A stretch of DNA of 64,000 bases. Origin: Nitrobacteraceae bacterium AZCC 2146 (lineage in GTDB: Bacteria > Pseudomonadota > Alphaproteobacteria > Rhizobiales > Xanthobacteraceae). This document shows positions 54,349-62,592 of the stretch, piece by piece. The DNA is taken from positions 7,118,001 to 7,182,000 of the forward strand of contig JBAGRP010000001.1 in the NCBI GenBank assembly GCA_036924855.1. The letters run 5' to 3'. The notes below the pieces were generated by a model. The model was not told the DNA's origin and did not search any database. It saw only the letters and a program-made list of their open reading frames with translations. The position numbers were made by a program, and so were the translations under genes. Positions within the stretch are counted from its first letter, which is position 1; every line of letters starts with the position of its first letter.

Positions 54349-54531
54349 TTCCGGACCCTTTCATTGCAGTTCGCAAACTAGCTGCTCATCCAACCCGCAT
54401 CAACTCGAAGCTTTCAAGAGAATGGAGATCACTATGACCATTGCTGCCCTCGTGGCGGCGATCCCCGTTCATGGAAAATGAGAGTTACCTCGTCCACTAG
54501 TTCCTGATGAGAGTGCACCATTGCTGCAACC

Positions 54532-54784
54532 TCAACTTCGCTGGTCCCTAAAGCAGGACCGTTCGATGACCTCGAAACTATCGATTCCATTTATGACCGG
54601 GCCACCGTGTCCGATGGTCGATTCAACATACTGCATGGGACCTATCGCCACTGGACCCTTAATGTAGAAGTTCTCACCCCGGCGCTCGATCGTTTTACAT
54701 AATCGGCTGCTGTTGCGTAACCGCGTCGGTTGAAACAAAAATTGCGAATATGAGCGGTGGCTCTTGCATTTTGTGTCTCATGTT
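54532..54784 (-). pseudogene. Possible small secreted protein with a frameshift
   Basis: A minus-strand frame ending at 54532 reads CKTIERRGENFYIKGPVAIG and VESTIGHGGPVINGIDSFEV, protein-like and repeat-free. Its upstream part is in another frame, starting near 54781 with MRHKMQEPPLIFAIFVSTDA and stopping at TAA before the join. The two would form a signal-peptide protein of about 85 residues if one base were changed. Unrecognised; weak evidence. Confidence 0.3.
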
Positions 54785-55108
54785 TTCCCTCGCAGGTTGC
54801 TGGTGGCCGTACAAAAGAGCTAAATTCGCCCGTGCGATGCGACCAATTCCCGGCGCAGTCCGGAATTTGGTCGTAACGCTGTCTTTCCGTTAACAACCCT
54901 GAGCGGTCGCCGCTGAAGCCAGTAGTTGGATTGCTCCAAGTAGAACACATAGTCTCCGCCTTGGGGTGCTGACTTGGCGGCCATCCACGCGTAGATAGCG
55001 GCCACAGAACGAACCCAATTTCTAGTATTGCTAGGCCCTAGGATGATCTCCCCAACGCGTGATAGGGAAGGCCTTCCATTCTCCAGATAGACACCTTGCG
55101 AGATTGCT
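54785..55108. other. Non-coding or degraded stretch before the AGE-family gene
   Basis: The minus strand is open without an upstream start from about 55100 to 54820 (VYLENGRPSLSRVGEI, then YAWMAAKSAPQGGDYVFYLE), perhaps a truncated gene. No family recognised. Confidence 0.3.
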
Positions 55109-56269
55109 ATGTTTGAAAATCACGGAGCAACATCAGTCGATCCGGTGGATGCCAGCAACATCGTCGGCTCACTTAAGACGTTGATGATTGCGCATGCGCT
55201 GCCGCTGTGGGCGGATCGCGGCTGGGACGCATCGAACGGCGGTTTCGTGGAGCGCCTGGATATCGATGGCCATGCCGATCTGGTAGCGCCTCGACGCGTC
55301 CGCGTCCAGGCCCGCCAGATCTACTGTTTCGCAAAGGCGGCGCAACTCGGCTGGTATCCGCAAGGCGTCGAGGTCGCACGCAAGGGCCTCGACTACCTGT
55401 TCGCTAAAGCAAAGAGCCCGGATGGCCGGCCGGGCTTCGTGCATCTGCTGGCGCCCGACGGCGCGGTGCTGAATCCGCTGCGCGACACCTACGACCACGC
55501 CTTCGTGCTGCTGGCGCTGGCCGCGCTCTATCAGCTCGATGGCGACGCGCAGGTGCGCGCCGAAATCGATTCGCTGATGCAGTTTTTCGACACCGCGCTG
55601 CGCTCGCCCGATGGTGGCTATGCGGAAGGCGTGCCTGCGACATTGCCGCGTAGGCAGAATCCGCAGATGCATGTGTTCGAAGCCCTGATCGCGACTTTCG
55701 ATGCGACCCACAACCAGGCGTTTCAGGCCCGCGCCGGCGACCTGTTTGGGCTGTTCGTCGCCAATCTCTACGACGGGCAAAAGCAGGTGCTCGGTGAATA
55801 TTTCGAACAGGACTGGTCGCGAATCGAGCCGGTTTGCGTCGAGCCCGGCCATCAGGCGGAATGGGTCTGGCTGCTGAAAGGCTTTGAGCGCATTACGGGT
55901 TGCCCGACCGGGCGGCATCGAGGGCAATTGCTGGCCTCGGCGCTGCGCTATCGCGATGCTGCAACGGGCTTGCTGGTGGACGAGGGCGACGCTGCGGGCA
56001 ACATTAGCAAGCACACCAGGCGCTGCTGGCCGCAAACCGAAATCGCCAAGGCCTGGATCGCCCAAGCCGAAGCCGGCGAGGTGGGCGCTGCCAACGAGGC
56101 GCGTGCTGCGCTGGTCCGGTTGCATCAACACTATCTGATGCATCCCGTAACGGGCGGCTGGTACGACCAGTTCGATGGCGACGGCCGCTCATTGGTCGAT
56201 GCGATTCCGGCCTCGTCGTTCTATCACATCCTATGCGCGACCGCGGAAGCCGACCGGGTTCTCGGCTAG
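55109..56269 (+). CDS. AGE-family sugar epimerase/isomerase (mannose-6-phosphate isomerase or GlcNAc 2-epimerase type)
   Basis: 386 residues, alpha/alpha-barrel family. LPLWADRGWDASNGGFVERL, RRVRVQARQIYCFAKAAQLG, GAVLNPLRDTYDHAFVLLAL, RRQNPQMHVFEALIATFDAT and EPGHQAEWVWLLKGFERITG contain the conserved Arg, His and Glu residues that line the active site (RxRVQARQ, HxFE, GHQxEW). WPQTEIAKAWIAQAE and DRSLVDAIPASSFYHILCA close it. It may isomerise mannose and fructose (or their phosphates), feeding GDP-mannose synthesis for gmd; AGE itself acts on N-acylglucosamine. An older fragment of a relative lies at 53264. Confidence 0.88.
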   Translation: MFENHGATSVDPVDASNIVGSLKTLMIAHALPLWADRGWDASNGGFVERLDIDGHADLVAPRRVRVQARQIYCFAKAAQLGWYPQGVEVARKGLDYLFAKAKSPDGRPGFVHLLAPDGAVLNPLRDTYDHAFVLLALAALYQLDGDAQVRAEIDSLMQFFDTALRSPDGGYAEGVPATLPRRQNPQMHVFEALIATFDATHNQAFQARAGDLFGLFVANLYDGQKQVLGEYFEQDWSRIEPVCVEPGHQAEWVWLLKGFERITGCPTGRHRGQLLASALRYRDAATGLLVDEGDAAGNISKHTRRCWPQTEIAKAWIAQAEAGEVGAANEARAALVRLHQHYLMHPVTGGWYDQFDGDGRSLVDAIPASSFYHILCATAEADRVLG

Positions 56270-56295
56270 CAGGCATCCGTCAGGGGGCAGCAAGC

Positions 56296-56742
56296 CTAGT
56301 GAATGATTTCGCCCGGCGGTTTCGACCGAAACACCACGAAATGCGACATGGTGAAGTTGACGACGAAGCCTGCGACGATCGAAACCAGCTTGGCTGCGAT
56401 CACCGGCATGAAATGCGACAGCACCACCAGCGTCGTGGTGGTGGCGATCACGCCCAGCACGCCCGATGCGACGAAGCTGAGATAGTCCTTGCGCCGGAGC
56501 ACGCGGCCGGATTCGGCGTGGAACGTGATCATGGTGTTCATCACGTAGGAGCCGGACACCGCGACCAGCCAGGCCAGCACATTGGCGGGCACCAGCGGCA
56601 GGCTCAGCACCTGATAGGCGAAGGTGAAGATCGCGAGATCGATGACGGTATTGCCGAGGCCGATCACGCCGAAGCTGATCATTTTCGACACCATGGGGCG
56701 CGAAAGCCAAGACTCGACAATTTGTGGCAAAAACAGCTTCAT
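56296..56742 (-). CDS. GtrA-family membrane protein
   Basis: 148 residues, four membrane helices: MISFGVIGLGNTVIDLAIFT (the GtrA opening FxxVGxxxTxxDLxIF), VPANVLAWLVAVSGSYVMNT, FVASGVLGVIATTTTLVVLS, and KLVSIVAGFVVNFTMSHFVV with the final FxxNFxxxRxxVF-like motif. Probably helps move a lipid-linked sugar. It converges with the AGE-family gene and ends the polysaccharide part. No GtrB lies next to it; the nearest is the frameshifted one at 39 kb. Confidence 0.88.
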   Translation of the reverse strand: MKLFLPQIVESWLSRPMVSKMISFGVIGLGNTVIDLAIFTFAYQVLSLPLVPANVLAWLVAVSGSYVMNTMITFHAESGRVLRRKDYLSFVASGVLGVIATTTTLVVLSHFMPVIAAKLVSIVAGFVVNFTMSHFVVFRSKPPGEIIH

Positions 56743-56833
56743 GGGTGGCGGCCGGTCCCTCGATCAGGGCCGGTCCTTAGCAGGATCGGCCGGGGGAGTC
56801 CGGCTTTTTCTGGCGGTCGGCGGCGGGCTCCGG

Positions 56834-58060
56834 CTAAGCGCCGCGTTCGTCGGCGATCACCTTGCCGTCATTGGGCAACGAGGCCGGCGCCACCAGTTCG
56901 ACGGTTCCGCCGAGCTTGCTGACCGCGCGCAATGTCGCGGCGACGGCCTCGCGCAGATCGCCATCGTCCGTCGCGGCTTCGGCCCGCAGCGTCATCACGT
57001 CGTTCTCGCCGTCCCGCGCCACCACGAGGCGGAGCCGGCCGAGCTCTGGATGCCGCTGGCCGATCTCCGCGACCTGCTCCGGCCGCACGAACATGCCCTT
57101 GACCTTGGTGGCCTGGTCGGCGCGGCCCATCCAGCCCCTGATGCGCATGTTGCTGCGGCCGCAGGCGCTGTGGCCGGGGAGGGCGGCGGTGAGGTCGCCG
57201 AGCGCCAGCCGGATCCAGGGATGATGCGAATCCAGCGAGGTGACCACGATCTCGCCGACATCGCCGTCGGGCACAGGGTCGCCGGTGCCAGGCTTCACGA
57301 TTTCCAGGATCAGGTCCTCGTTGACGATCAGCCCGTCGCGCGCCGTGCTCTCATAGGCGATGAAGCCGAGATCGGCAGTGGCGAAGGCCTGATAGGCATC
57401 GACGCCACGGCTTTTGATCTCGTCCTGCAGCGATTTCGGGAACGCCGCCCCGGAGACCATGGCGCGCTTGAGCGAGGAGAGGTCGCGCTTGCCGGCCTTG
57501 CCGGCGTCGAGCAGGATTTTCAGGAAATCCGGCGTGCCGCTATACGCCACCGGGCGATAGGCTTCGATCAGTTCGAGCTGCTGCTCGACATTGCCGGGCC
57601 CGGCGGGGATCACCGCGCAGCCGAGCGCCCGCGCGGCGCTGTCGAAGATGAAGCCGCCCGGCGTCAGATGATAGCTGAAGGTGTTCAGCACCACATCGCC
57701 GGCCCGAAATCCCGCGGCGTACAGCGCGCGCGCCCCCCGCCACGGATCGGCGTGGGTCGATTCCGGTTCAAAAATGGGGCCGGGCGAGGTGAACAGCCGT
57801 CCGAATGATCCAGCGGGACCGGTGACGAATCCACCGAACGGCGGTTTTGCCTTTTGCAAGGCGGGAAGGTCGGATTTGCGCAGCACCGGCAGTTTTGCCA
57901 GCGCCGTGCGGTTGACGACGGTGGCCGGGTTGATGCCCTTCAGGTGCCGCGCATAGGCCGGCGCCTGCATGGCATGGCGCAGGATGTCGGGCAGCCGCGA
58001 AAACAGGTTGGCGTGGCGGTGCGACGGGTCGCAATTTTCGAGGGTGTCGAAGTGGCGCAT
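56834..58060 (-). CDS. Phenylacetate-CoA-ligase-like AMP-forming enzyme without the usual P-loop
   Basis: 408 residues. The fold follows PaaK: GARALYAAGFRAGDVVLNTF, YHLTPGGFIFDSAARALGCA, VIPAGPGNVEQQLELIEAYR, SGTPDFLKILLDAGKAGKRD, and GRADQATKVKGMFVRPEQVAE at the C-terminus. Where PaaK has the ATP-binding SSGTTGKPT it has FTSPGPIFEPES (residues 90-101), so phosphate binding must differ or be weakened. Such variants are usual next to Liv-type transporters in rhizobia as far as I recall. Probably activates the organic acid brought in by the transporter downstream on the same strand. Confidence 0.78.
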   Translation of the reverse strand: MRHFDTLENCDPSHRHANLFSRLPDILRHAMQAPAYARHLKGINPATVVNRTALAKLPVLRKSDLPALQKAKPPFGGFVTGPAGSFGRLFTSPGPIFEPESTHADPWRGARALYAAGFRAGDVVLNTFSYHLTPGGFIFDSAARALGCAVIPAGPGNVEQQLELIEAYRPVAYSGTPDFLKILLDAGKAGKRDLSSLKRAMVSGAAFPKSLQDEIKSRGVDAYQAFATADLGFIAYESTARDGLIVNEDLILEIVKPGTGDPVPDGDVGEIVVTSLDSHHPWIRLALGDLTAALPGHSACGRSNMRIRGWMGRADQATKVKGMFVRPEQVAEIGQRHPELGRLRLVVARDGENDVMTLRAEAATDDGDLREAVAATLRAVSKLGGTVELVAPASLPNDGKVIADERGA

Positions 58061-58175
58061 GAGGTTCCTTCGCGATCTCGATGACGTCCGAAAGTGCGGG
58101 GTATGCTAGCGCTTCACGCCGGCGCGGCCATGCGCCAGATCAATCCGAAACTTTGGCCACGTTACGGCGAGGCCG

Positions 58176-59015
58176 CTACAGCCAGCGCTTGCGCCGCTTG
58201 AAACTTTTCAAATTCTTGAAACTCTTGCGCTGGTCGCCGGCGCCGCCGAGGTAGAATTCTTTGACGTCCTCATTGTCGCGCAACTCGTCGGCAGTGCCAT
58301 CGAGCACCACCTTGCCCTGTTCCATGATGTAGCCCTGGCTCGCCACCGACAATGCGGCGCGGGCATTCTGCTCCACCAGCAGGATGGTAACGCCGAGGTC
58401 GCGGTTGATCTTCTTGATGATCGCGAAGACTTCTTTGACCAGCAGCGGCGACAGCCCCATCGACGGCTCGTCCATCAGGATCATCTTCGGGCGCGCCATC
58501 AGCGCGCGGCCGATCGCCAGCATTTGCTGCTCGCCGCCGGAGAGATAGCCGGCCAGCCCGGTGCGTTCCTTCAGCCGCGGGAAGTAGTCATAGACCATCT
58601 CGATGTCGGAGCCGATCTCGTTGTCGCTGCGGGTGAAGGCGCCGAGCCGCAGGTTTTCCAGCGAGGTCATGTCGGAGACGATGCGGCGGCCTTCCATTAC
58701 CTGGATGATACCGCGACGGACGATCTTGTCGGGATCGACGCCGTTGATGCGTTCGCCGTTGAACATGATTTCGCCGCGCGTGACCTCGCCGTCCTCGGTC
58801 TTGAGCAGGCCGGAGATCGCCTTCAGCGTGGTGGACTTTCCCGCGCCGTTGGCACCGAGCAGCGCGACGATGGACCCCTTCGGCACGTCGAGGCTCAGCC
58901 CGCGCAACACCAGGATGACGTCGTCGTACACCACCTCGATGTTGCGCACGCTGAGCAGCGGTATGGCGGCTGCCTCGGGGGCCGGTCTGGCATTGGGTTC
59001 AGCGATTGTTTGCAA
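58176..59015 (-). CDS. livF: Liv-type ABC transporter ATPase
   Basis: 279 residues. Walker A GANGAGKST (residues 54-62), signature LSGGEQQMLAIGRAL, Walker B MILMDEPSMGLSP, and a C-terminal VTILLVEQNARAALSVASQG with the switch His region in the LivF form (VEQN). It lacks the longer loop of LivG. It powers import by LivM/LivH. A basic end (KSFKNLKSFKRRKRWL) is unusual. LivG is not present here and is likely to lie beyond the right edge of the window. Confidence 0.9.
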   Translation of the reverse strand: MQTIAEPNARPAPEAAAIPLLSVRNIEVVYDDVILVLRGLSLDVPKGSIVALLGANGAGKSTTLKAISGLLKTEDGEVTRGEIMFNGERINGVDPDKIVRRGIIQVMEGRRIVSDMTSLENLRLGAFTRSDNEIGSDIEMVYDYFPRLKERTGLAGYLSGGEQQMLAIGRALMARPKMILMDEPSMGLSPLLVKEVFAIIKKINRDLGVTILLVEQNARAALSVASQGYIMEQGKVVLDGTADELRDNEDVKEFYLGGAGDQRKSFKNLKSFKRRKRWL

Positions 59016-59089
59016 GATGTGGGTTCCGGTCCTGAAAGGATGACGCCCCGCGCGAGGCGGAGCGGCGCTCTTGTCATTAAGCGTTCAAC

Positions 59090-60370
59090 TTACCAGCCGA
59101 GCCATTCCGGCTTGCGCGGCAAATCGACGGTCTTCACTTTCTCCAGCTTGATCACGCCATTCTTGACGAGATCGCCGAGCGGGGCATCGGTCGCACCGGA
59201 AACCTTCATGCGATAGAGATCGACCTTCATGGTCGGGCGGTGATCCTTGTCGGTCCAGGTCGAAGGATTGCAGACGCCGTCCATCCCGGCCGGCACCCAG
59301 TCCTTCTTCTGGTAGAAGCCCTTCTTGACGTTCTCGCCGGTCGCGCCGCCATTCTTGGCCGCCCATTCGACGGCTTCCTTCATGTAGAGCGCCGTGCAAA
59401 CGCCCGCGATGTAGTGCACCGGGCGATAGACCGTGCCGGCCGCGTCGGACATCTTGGAGATATCCATCACGGTCTTCATGCCCGGTGCATCGCCGCCCCA
59501 GGCCACAGCGGTGCGCAATGGGAACACGACGCCGTTGGCCGCAGCGCCGGCGGCCTTCGCGGCGTTCTCGTCCATGCCCCAGACGTTGCCCAGGAACTGC
59601 ACGTCAACACCTGCAGCCTTGCAGGCGTTCAATACGGAGATGTTGGAACCTGCGGTATTGCCGAGATAGGCGTAGTTTGCGCCGGAGCTTTTCAGAGTGA
59701 GGCACTGCGCGCTGTAGTCGCCTGGCGTCAGCGCAAAGACCAGCGGGGGCAATACTTCAAAGCCGAGTTCGGCGGCGAGCGCTTCGCCGGCGGCTTTAGG
59801 CGCATTGGGATAAGGATGGTTGGCGCCCATATGGACGAACTTCGCCTTGCCCGGTTTGCCCTTGGCCTTCCAGTCCTCCGCTGCCCAGGTCAGCATGCCG
59901 CGAACAGCATCCGAATAGCTCGGACCATAGAAGAAGTTGTAGGGAGCGGGCTTCGCCTTGCCGCCCGCACCTGTCGGATCGGACAGGGCAGCTGCGTAGG
60001 AGGCCGAAATATCGGGAATCTTGTCCTCGGCAAGGAAGCCCGTGAGGGCTTCGGTGTCGGCGGTGCCCCATCCAAGAATGGCTGCTACCTTGTCGGACCC
60101 CGACCATTTTTTGTACTGGGCGATCGCACGCGGAACCTGATAGCCGTAATCGACCGTATCGACATTGACCTTGGTGCCGTTGATGCCGCCGTTCTTGTTG
60201 ATCCACACATACGTATCGGCGACCCCTTGTCCGAAAGGCGTTCCGACGTCCGATGTTGCACCCGAATAGTCGGCAAGATGCCCAAGGGCGATCTGGGCCT
60301 GTGCCGTCCCCGCAGCGCCGCCGAGCAGCAGGGCAAGCGAGGCCGCACTCAGTAAGGTTTTCATTGTCAT
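59090..60370 (-). CDS. Periplasmic substrate-binding protein of the Liv-type transporter
   Basis: About 426 residues from the ATG at 60370, placed 9 bases after GGAGG; longer open frame upstream is not used. A signal peptide (MKTLLSAASLALLLGGAAGT, cut after AQA) is followed by a type-I binding fold: ALGHLADYSGATSDVGTPFG, NGGINGTKVNVDTVDYGYQV, NLDTAAGSNISV-like GNTAGSNISVLNACKAAGVD and GENVKKGFYQKKDWVPAG. This is the Peripla_BP_6/LivK group, although the family also binds aromatic acids, amides and other carboxylates. Linkage to two CoA ligases favours an organic acid as ligand. Confidence 0.88.
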   Translation of the reverse strand: MTMKTLLSAASLALLLGGAAGTAQAQIALGHLADYSGATSDVGTPFGQGVADTYVWINKNGGINGTKVNVDTVDYGYQVPRAIAQYKKWSGSDKVAAILGWGTADTEALTGFLAEDKIPDISASYAAALSDPTGAGGKAKPAPYNFFYGPSYSDAVRGMLTWAAEDWKAKGKPGKAKFVHMGANHPYPNAPKAAGEALAAELGFEVLPPLVFALTPGDYSAQCLTLKSSGANYAYLGNTAGSNISVLNACKAAGVDVQFLGNVWGMDENAAKAAGAAANGVVFPLRTAVAWGGDAPGMKTVMDISKMSDAAGTVYRPVHYIAGVCTALYMKEAVEWAAKNGGATGENVKKGFYQKKDWVPAGMDGVCNPSTWTDKDHRPTMKVDLYRMKVSGATDAPLGDLVKNGVIKLEKVKTVDLPRKPEWLGW

Positions 60371-60428
60371 GCGCGTCATCCTCCGGTTTCCTCTCGAGGT
60401 CTTCTTATTGTCTGTCCCCGCTCCGACC

Positions 60429-61502
60429 TCAATGCGAGAACGGGTAGAGTTTCCAGTAAGCCTTGATCTGCCGCCACCGGTGCGCGAGTCCATCCGGCTC
60501 AAAGATCAGAAAGATGATAATGATGACGCCGATGGCCATCTCACGCAAGAACGCGATGTTGTTCCTGAGCCCGAGCGCATGATCGATCGGGCTGTCACGC
60601 AGTGCGACGCTGAGCCATTCCATCGATTCCGGCAGCAGCACCATGAAGGCCGTGCCCATCAGCGTGCCCATGATCGAGCCGATGCCGCCGATGATGATCA
60701 TGGCCAGAAAAATGATGGAACGGTCGATGCCGAAACCCTCATTGGAGACTACTTGATTATAGTGCGCATAGAGCGCGCCGCCGACACCTGCAAAGAATGC
60801 TGCCAGTCCGAAGGACAGCGTGCGATACTTGGTTAAGTTAATGCCCATGATCTCGGCGGACAGATAGTGATCGCGCACCGCGACCAGCGCGCGCCCGTCG
60901 CGTGAGCGCATCAGGTTCGTCACCAGCAGATAGCAAACGACGACATAGGCCAGCACGACATAGAAATATTTCTTATCGCCGCGCAGCGAATAGCCGAGCA
61001 TCGAGAACGGCTCCGCGCTGGCAGGAACGCTTCCGCCGGTGAACCATTCTGCGCGCGCGAAGAAATCGAGCAGGATGTATTGCGCGGCCAGCGTGGCGAT
61101 CGCCAGATAGAGCCCTTTCAGACGTGCGGCAGGCAGGCCGAAGATCAGGCCGACACCGGCAGTTACGACGCCCGATAGTGGAATGGCGAAGAACACCGGC
61201 ACCGCGAACCTGTTTGAGAGATAAGCGGACGTGAACGCTCCGAAGCCGAAGAAGGCGGCGTGGCCAATAGAAATCTGGCCGGTGAAGCCAACGGCGATGT
61301 TGAGGCCGAGTGCGGCTATGCCGAAGATGCCGATCTGAATGAACAGACTGAGGCTGTATTCGTTCAGCACGTAGGGCGCAAAGCAGATAAGGACGATGCC
61401 GACAATCATCGCGTTGCGGCTGGTGGCAGTCGGAAACACGGTGGTGTCCGCCGCATAGGTGGTGCGGAAATCGCCTGCGGGAATAAGGGTCTGGCCTGCC
61501 AT
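60429..61502 (-). CDS. livM: Liv-type ABC transporter permease LivM
   Basis: 357 residues with about ten membrane segments. GFTGQISIGHAAFFGFGAFT and ALVAVRDHYLSAEIMGINLT-KYRTLSFGLAAFFAGVGGAL contain the LivM conserved loops (the EAA-like coupling region). The C-terminal part IGVIIIIFLIFEPDGLAHRW is typical. It forms the membrane channel with LivH encoded 6 bases upstream. It precedes the binding-protein gene in the leftward operon. Confidence 0.9.
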   Translation of the reverse strand: MAGQTLIPAGDFRTTYAADTTVFPTATSRNAMIVGIVLICFAPYVLNEYSLSLFIQIGIFGIAALGLNIAVGFTGQISIGHAAFFGFGAFTSAYLSNRFAVPVFFAIPLSGVVTAGVGLIFGLPAARLKGLYLAIATLAAQYILLDFFARAEWFTGGSVPASAEPFSMLGYSLRGDKKYFYVVLAYVVVCYLLVTNLMRSRDGRALVAVRDHYLSAEIMGINLTKYRTLSFGLAAFFAGVGGALYAHYNQVVSNEGFGIDRSIIFLAMIIIGGIGSIMGTLMGTAFMVLLPESMEWLSVALRDSPIDHALGLRNNIAFLREMAIGVIIIIFLIFEPDGLAHRWRQIKAYWKLYPFSH

Positions 61503-61508
61503 GACTGA

Positions 61509-62402
61509 TTACACCCGCTCGATGTCTTTGGTGCCGAACAGGCCATAGGGTTTGATCATCAGGATGATGATCAGCGCATAGAACGGCGCGATCTCGTAAA
61601 GATTGCCCCAGTGCAGATATTCGCTGTCGAGAAAGTGCGCGAAGTTTTCCAGGAGGCCGATGATGATGCCGCCGAGCACCGCGCCGCCGACGCTGTCCAG
61701 ACCGCCAAGAATTGCCGCCGGGAACACCTTGATGCCATAAGCTGAAAGACCTGCCGACACGCCATTAACGACAGCCACCACCACGCCGGCCACTGCCGAG
61801 ACGGTCGCCGAGATCGCCCACGCCATCGCAAATACGCTCTTCACGGAGATGCCGAGGGATTGCGCCACCTGCTGATTGAACGCGGTGGCGCGCATGGCGA
61901 GGCCATATTTGGAGATGCGGAAGAACCACGCCATCCCTGCCATCATCATCAGCGAGACGGCAAGGCTCATCAGATAGACGGTCTGAACCTGCAGCCCGAG
62001 GATATTCACGTTCTGGGTGTCGAAGACACGCGGAAACGGTTGAAGGTTGACGCCGAAGATCCATTTCATCAGCGCGGAGAACACCGTGGATAGCGCGATC
62101 GTCACCATGATCACCGAGATGATCGGCTCCCCGATCATCGGCCGCAGGATCACCATCTGAATCGCGATGCCGAACAGGAACATGAAGACGAGAGTGATCG
62201 GCATCCCGAGATAGAACGGCACCTGATACTTCGTGAGCAGCCACCAGCACACCCAGGCACCGATCAGAAGCAATTCGCCTTGCGCGAAGTTCACCACTTG
62301 CGTCGCCTTGTAGATCAGCACAAACGACATCGCGACCACGCCATACAGCGTGCCGACCACGAGGCCGTTGACGAGAAGCTGGATAAGGAGGTGGGTGTTC
62401 AT
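61509..62402 (-). CDS. livH: Liv-type ABC transporter permease LivH
   Basis: 297 residues, eight membrane segments. LLVNGLVVGTLYGVVAMSFV, VVNFAQGELLLIGAWVCWWL, AMRATAFNQQVAQSLGISVK and FAMAWAISATVSAVAGVVVA are conserved LivH blocks. First permease of the operon. Upstream (to its right) lies a palindromic intergenic element and then the acyl-CoA ligase gene. Confidence 0.9.
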   Translation of the reverse strand: MNTHLLIQLLVNGLVVGTLYGVVAMSFVLIYKATQVVNFAQGELLLIGAWVCWWLLTKYQVPFYLGMPITLVFMFLFGIAIQMVILRPMIGEPIISVIMVTIALSTVFSALMKWIFGVNLQPFPRVFDTQNVNILGLQVQTVYLMSLAVSLMMMAGMAWFFRISKYGLAMRATAFNQQVAQSLGISVKSVFAMAWAISATVSAVAGVVVAVVNGVSAGLSAYGIKVFPAAILGGLDSVGGAVLGGIIIGLLENFAHFLDSEYLHWGNLYEIAPFYALIIILMIKPYGLFGTKDIERV

Positions 62403-62460
62403 GTGGTGGCTCTGGCGCTGACCCGGCTTCGATGTTCGTGATGAAAACGAGCCCTCTCCG

Positions 62461-62574
62461 CGTCATGCCCGGGCTTATCCCGGCCATCCACGCCTTGGCG
62501 GCGCAGGAAGGCGTGGATGGCCGGGACGTCGGGCCGCGCCGCTTGCGCGTCGCAGCCTTCGCCCGGCCATGACG
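62461..62574. repeat. Palindromic intergenic repeat of the rhizobial type
   Basis: Nested inverted repeats: outer CGTCATGCCCGGGC / GCCCGGCCATGACG and inner GGCCATCCACGCCTT (62482-62496) with its perfect complement AAGGCGTGGATGGCC (62508-62522). Sequences of this 'CGTCATgcCCGgGC...CCATGACG' kind are scattered between genes in Bradyrhizobium and Rhodopseudomonas chromosomes as I recall. It could fold strongly in RNA and separate the ligase and livH transcripts. Confidence 0.75.
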
Positions 62575-62592
62575 GCTCTAGAAGCTCGTTCC

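Noticed and set aside
54434-54481. 15-residue open frame with a GGAG site (possible leader peptide)
   Set aside because: No downstream gene within reach, no attenuator-like hairpin and too short to support.
56624-57808. A 394-residue plus-strand frame opposite the PaaK-like gene
   Set aside because: Low-complexity composition and full overlap with a gene having clear motifs.
59240-60355. A 371-residue plus-strand frame opposite the binding-protein gene
   Set aside because: Shadow of a well supported signal-peptide protein on the minus strand.
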